Below, one piece after another: positions 4,163 to 6,162 of a DNA stretch of 6,162 bases. Location of the stretch: assembly GCA_003978475.1 (NCBI GenBank), contig QNZR01000227.1:1-6162 (forward strand). The letters run 5' to 3'. The notes under the pieces are model-generated. The model saw only the letters and a list, made by a program, of their open reading frames with translations, ran no database searches and was not told where the DNA came from. How positions within the stretch are numbered: the first letter of the stretch is position 1; the number at the start of each line of letters is the position of its first letter. The position numbers were made by a program, and so were the translations under genes. This stretch comes from Sulfurimonas sp. (GTDB lineage Bacteria > Campylobacterota > Campylobacteria > Campylobacterales > Sulfurimonadaceae).

Positions 4163-5788
4163 TTAGGTTAACATCCCTTTAATCACAAAAAAGATCAGTG
4201 CCGAAAGCAGCGCCGCTGCCGGCACGGTAATAATCCATGCTGCAATAATTTTTTTCACGGCATCACGTTTGACATATTTCACTTTTTCGGCATTTTTCAA
4301 ATGTTTTTTAGCCGCTTTCAAGGTCTCTTCTTCTGCAACAATGAGCTTATAGAGTTCTACAATACGCTCATAATCTTCTTGAATTTTACCCTGCTTCTCT
4401 TCCAAAGCCTTTAACTCACTCTTAAAGGCTTTAAGCACCTTCTTTTCATCGGCGATCATCTCTTTTTCTTCCCGAATTTCATGACTGATACCCGAATCCA
4501 TCCACTCACGCAAGAACCCGACACCAAAAACACCGCCCACGGCAATGTGGGTAGAGCTGACCGGCAACCCCAATTGTGACGCAATAATAACCGTAATAGC
4601 TGCCGCCATCGCTACAGAAAATGCCCGCATCTGATCGAGCTCGGTAATCTCAGAGCCTACCGTCTTAATCAGCTTGGGACCATAAAGTGCCAGTCCTATA
4701 CTAATACCAATCGCACCGACGGCCATCACCCAAAGAGGAATTTCGGCTTTAGCGGAAATACCGCCGGTTGTTACGGCATCGCTAATGGCAGCAAGGGGTC
4801 CAATCGCATTGGCAACATCGTTAGCCCCATGGGCAAAGCTAAGCAATGCCGCAGCAAAAATCAGGGGAATGGTAAAGAGCATATTGACCCCGGCTCGAGA
4901 ATTTTCAATACCCTCTTTTTGATGCATATGGGATTTTACCAGTCCATAAACTACAACACCTATGATGAGTCCGAACGTAGAAGCCACAAGAAACGTCGGT
5001 TTATCGGTGTCGGGTAAAAAGACCAGGACATCGACAATATGGGGCCATACCTTTTTTAATCCTTTAAGCGTCAAGTAGGTGACAAATGCCCATGACATCA
5101 CAGCCACATAGACCGGTACCCACTTTTTGGCGGCGGTAATTTTGTCGTCTTGAAAAATAATGCTTTTTTTGATTGAGTACAAAAACAGTGCGGCAATTAC
5201 CCCGCCTAACACCGGTGAAATAATCCATGACGCGGCAATTTTTCCCATAGTACCCCATGCAACAATACTAAAGCCTGCCGCCGCAATACCGGCACCCATA
5301 ACTCCTCCGACAATGGAGTGTGTGGTTGAGACCGGAGCTTTCATCATGGTGGCAAAATTGAGCCATAATGCCGCCGCCAACAGCGCTGCCATCATTGCCC
5401 AAATAAACGGGTCAACATTACCGCCAAAAGCCGAGATATCAATAATACCTTTTTTAATGGTTTTGACTACATCACCCCCGGCAATCAGTGCACCGGCAGC
5501 TTCAAATATAGCGGCAATTACAATAGCACCCCCCATGGTCAGTGCTTTGGAGCCCACTGCCGGTCCTACATTGTTGGCAACATCATTGGCACCGATATTC
5601 ATTGCCATATATGCACCGAACAATGCCGCAATAGCTAAAAACATGCTATTGGGAATCCCCCCGCTGCTCACCGAACTATAGACTAAAACACTGACTAAAA
5701 AGAACAGAGCAAATCCCAAGCGTCTAAAATCAACGCCGCTGCGCTTGAGTGCTTCTTTCTCCATTTTTTTCATGGTCTGGATTTCCAA
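4163..5788 (-). CDS. pit: PiT-family inorganic phosphate transporter with C-terminal coiled coil
   Basis: PiT permeases import inorganic phosphate across the inner membrane, in bacteria usually as metal-phosphate coupled to protons. This 541-residue protein has the duplicated PiT signature, NIGANDVANNVGP (64-76) and AHGANDVANAIGP (319-331), and the paired motifs APVSTTHSIVGG (151-162) and LPVSSTHIAVGG (408-419). About 12 hydrophobic segments are seen between ~25 and 428. Unusually, residues ~436-510 form a long charged stretch of heptad character (EEKEMIADEKKVLKAF and on to KNAEKVKYVKRD) before a final membrane helix (~512-537). The start is TTG 5788 (complement), supported by GAGG (5800-5797) at spacing 8; ATG 5773 is too far from it. 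It lies downstream of folP and convergent to the cyclophilin gene, with only 22 bp between the stops and no clear terminator there. Substrate could include sulfate in rare relatives, but phosphate is much more likely. Confidence 0.95.
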   Translation of the reverse strand: MEIQTMKKMEKEALKRSGVDFRRLGFALFFLVSVLVYSSVSSGGIPNSMFLAIAALFGAYMAMNIGANDVANNVGPAVGSKALTMGGAIVIAAIFEAAGALIAGGDVVKTIKKGIIDISAFGGNVDPFIWAMMAALLAAALWLNFATMMKAPVSTTHSIVGGVMGAGIAAAGFSIVAWGTMGKIAASWIISPVLGGVIAALFLYSIKKSIIFQDDKITAAKKWVPVYVAVMSWAFVTYLTLKGLKKVWPHIVDVLVFLPDTDKPTFLVASTFGLIIGVVVYGLVKSHMHQKEGIENSRAGVNMLFTIPLIFAAALLSFAHGANDVANAIGPLAAISDAVTTGGISAKAEIPLWVMAVGAIGISIGLALYGPKLIKTVGSEITELDQMRAFSVAMAAAITVIIASQLGLPVSSTHIAVGGVFGVGFLREWMDSGISHEIREEKEMIADEKKVLKAFKSELKALEEKQGKIQEDYERIVELYKLIVAEEETLKAAKKHLKNAEKVKYVKRDAVKKIIAAWIITVPAAALLSALIFFVIKGMLT

Positions 5789-5796
5789 AGTAGCTA

Positions 5797-5800
5797 CCTC
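5797..5800 (-). promoter_or_regulatory. Ribosome binding site deciding the TTG start of pit
   Basis: On the minus strand GAGG (within GCGAGGTAGC) lies 8 bases before TTG at 5788-5786. The in-frame ATGs at codons 6 and 9 have no comparable site at a workable distance, so the TTG is the preferred start. Confidence 0.65.
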
Positions 5801-5837
5801 GCTTTACATTACAGTTTTTTCATAAGAATGATGCAAG

Positions 5838-5843
5838 ATAATA
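5838..5843 (-). promoter_or_regulatory. Candidate -10 element for the phosphate transporter gene
   Basis: On the minus strand TATTAT (5843-5838) follows a T-rich stretch (TTCTTTTTTAAG) and would start a transcript near 5831, about 43 nt before TTG 5788. I see no recognisable phosphate-regulator box. Read-through from folP across the 138-bp gap (5789-5926) is an alternative, since no strong terminator is visible there. Confidence 0.35.
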
Positions 5844-5926
5844 GCTCATCCAATCTTAAAAAAGAATGGAGTTTTTTATGAGATATAGCAAATTGCCATA
5901 TATTATTACCAAAGAAATCGGCAATA

Positions 5927-6162
5927 TTACATCGACTGCATGGCCTGATACACACGCAGTGCCTGAACATGTTCTTTAACATCATGCACCCGTAAAATGG
6001 AGGCACCATGATCAAGTGCTTTGAGATGAAGTGCCAGAGTGCCGCTTAAACGTTCCTCTACGGGTGTCGGAACAATCTGCCCAATCATAGATTTTCGACT
6101 TGCACCCACAAGCAGTGCTCGGTTAAAGTGTAAAAAATGTTCCAATGAACGTAATAGTTCCA
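5927..6162 (-). CDS. folP: Dihydropteroate synthase, C-terminal fragment (gene continues beyond window)
   Basis: FolP condenses p-aminobenzoate with 6-hydroxymethyl-dihydropterin pyrophosphate to make dihydropteroate in folate synthesis, and is the sulfonamide target. Only the last ~78 codons are visible. The frame is open to the window edge (ELLRSLEHFLHFN precedes the motifs), so this is a window truncation, not a broken gene. Diagnostic C-terminal features are LLVGASRKSMIG, with the substrate-binding SRKS; the loop PVEERLSGTLAL; and GASILRVHDVKEHVQALRVYQAM, containing the conserved RVHDV. These match the end of bacterial DHPS, and the TAA at 5927-5929 is at the expected length. It lies upstream of the phosphate transporter on the same strand with a 138-bp gap. 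The pathways are not obviously linked, so they may simply be neighbours. Confidence 0.95.
   Translation of the reverse strand, partial: ELLRSLEHFLHFNRALLVGASRKSMIGQIVPTPVEERLSGTLALHLKALDHGASILRVHDVKEHVQALRVYQAMQSM

Noticed and set aside
5160..5681. Plus-strand 173-codon frame inside pit
   Set aside because: It is Ala/Pro/Ile-rich because it is the complement of Gly/Ala/Ile membrane segments. No start site and no known motif support it.
5892..5925. ATTGCC/GGCAAT inverted repeat downstream of folP
   Set aside because: The arms are only 6 bp, the loop is 22 bases and no T-run follows, so it was not called a terminator.
5809..6015. Minus-strand frame crossing the folP end and the folP-pit spacer
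   Set aside because: It overlaps folP in another frame, contains clustered Cys/Trp/His with no recognisable family, and would leave the spacer without room for the pit promoter.

Overview
The window looks like chromosomal core sequence from a Campylobacterota (epsilonproteobacterial) species, probably a free-living Sulfurovum- or Sulfuricurvum-like sulfur oxidiser. This rests on the style of the proteins, moderate-GC genes separated by very AT-rich spacers, promoters made of a TATAAT-like -10 behind repeated T-tracts with no clear -35, and frequent TTG/GTG starts. The genus is a guess; the phylum is fairly likely.

Layout. Bases 2-349 (+) hold the C-terminal part of an unrecognised protein, followed by an AT-rich spacer of 266 bp that contains a perfect hairpin and two copies of an 11-bp sequence. 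Bases 616-1106 (+) hold a two-gene unit: a small helix-turn-helix protein and, overlapping it by GTGA, a small basic protein ending in a lysine run. Bases 1195-1479 (+) encode an HU-type nucleoid protein, closed by a good intrinsic terminator at 1492-1531. A strong extended -10 promoter at 1581-1589 then drives a three-gene operon (1622-4140, +): a compact, degenerate superfamily 1 helicase-like protein with a possible NERD-like N-terminus, the methionine sulfoxide reductase MsrB (overlapping its neighbour by TTGA), and an exported cyclophilin-type peptidyl-prolyl isomerase. Convergent to it, on the minus strand, are a PiT-family phosphate transporter (4163-5788) with an unusual C-terminal coiled coil and, upstream of that, the C-terminus of dihydropteroate synthase FolP (5927-6162, continuing beyond the window).

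How the genes work together. MsrB and the cyclophilin share a protein-maintenance theme, MsrB repairing oxidised methionine in the cytoplasm and the cyclophilin assisting folding outside it. The helicase-like protein translationally coupled to msrB has no assigned role. HU and the HTH protein act on DNA, but there is no sign that they form a system with the rest. I see no insertion sequence, phage, CRISPR array, tRNA or rRNA. The most interesting items are the helicase-like protein with altered catalytic motifs, the coiled-coil extension of the phosphate transporter, and the repeated TATACGGTTTT sequence flanking the promoter region of the HTH gene.
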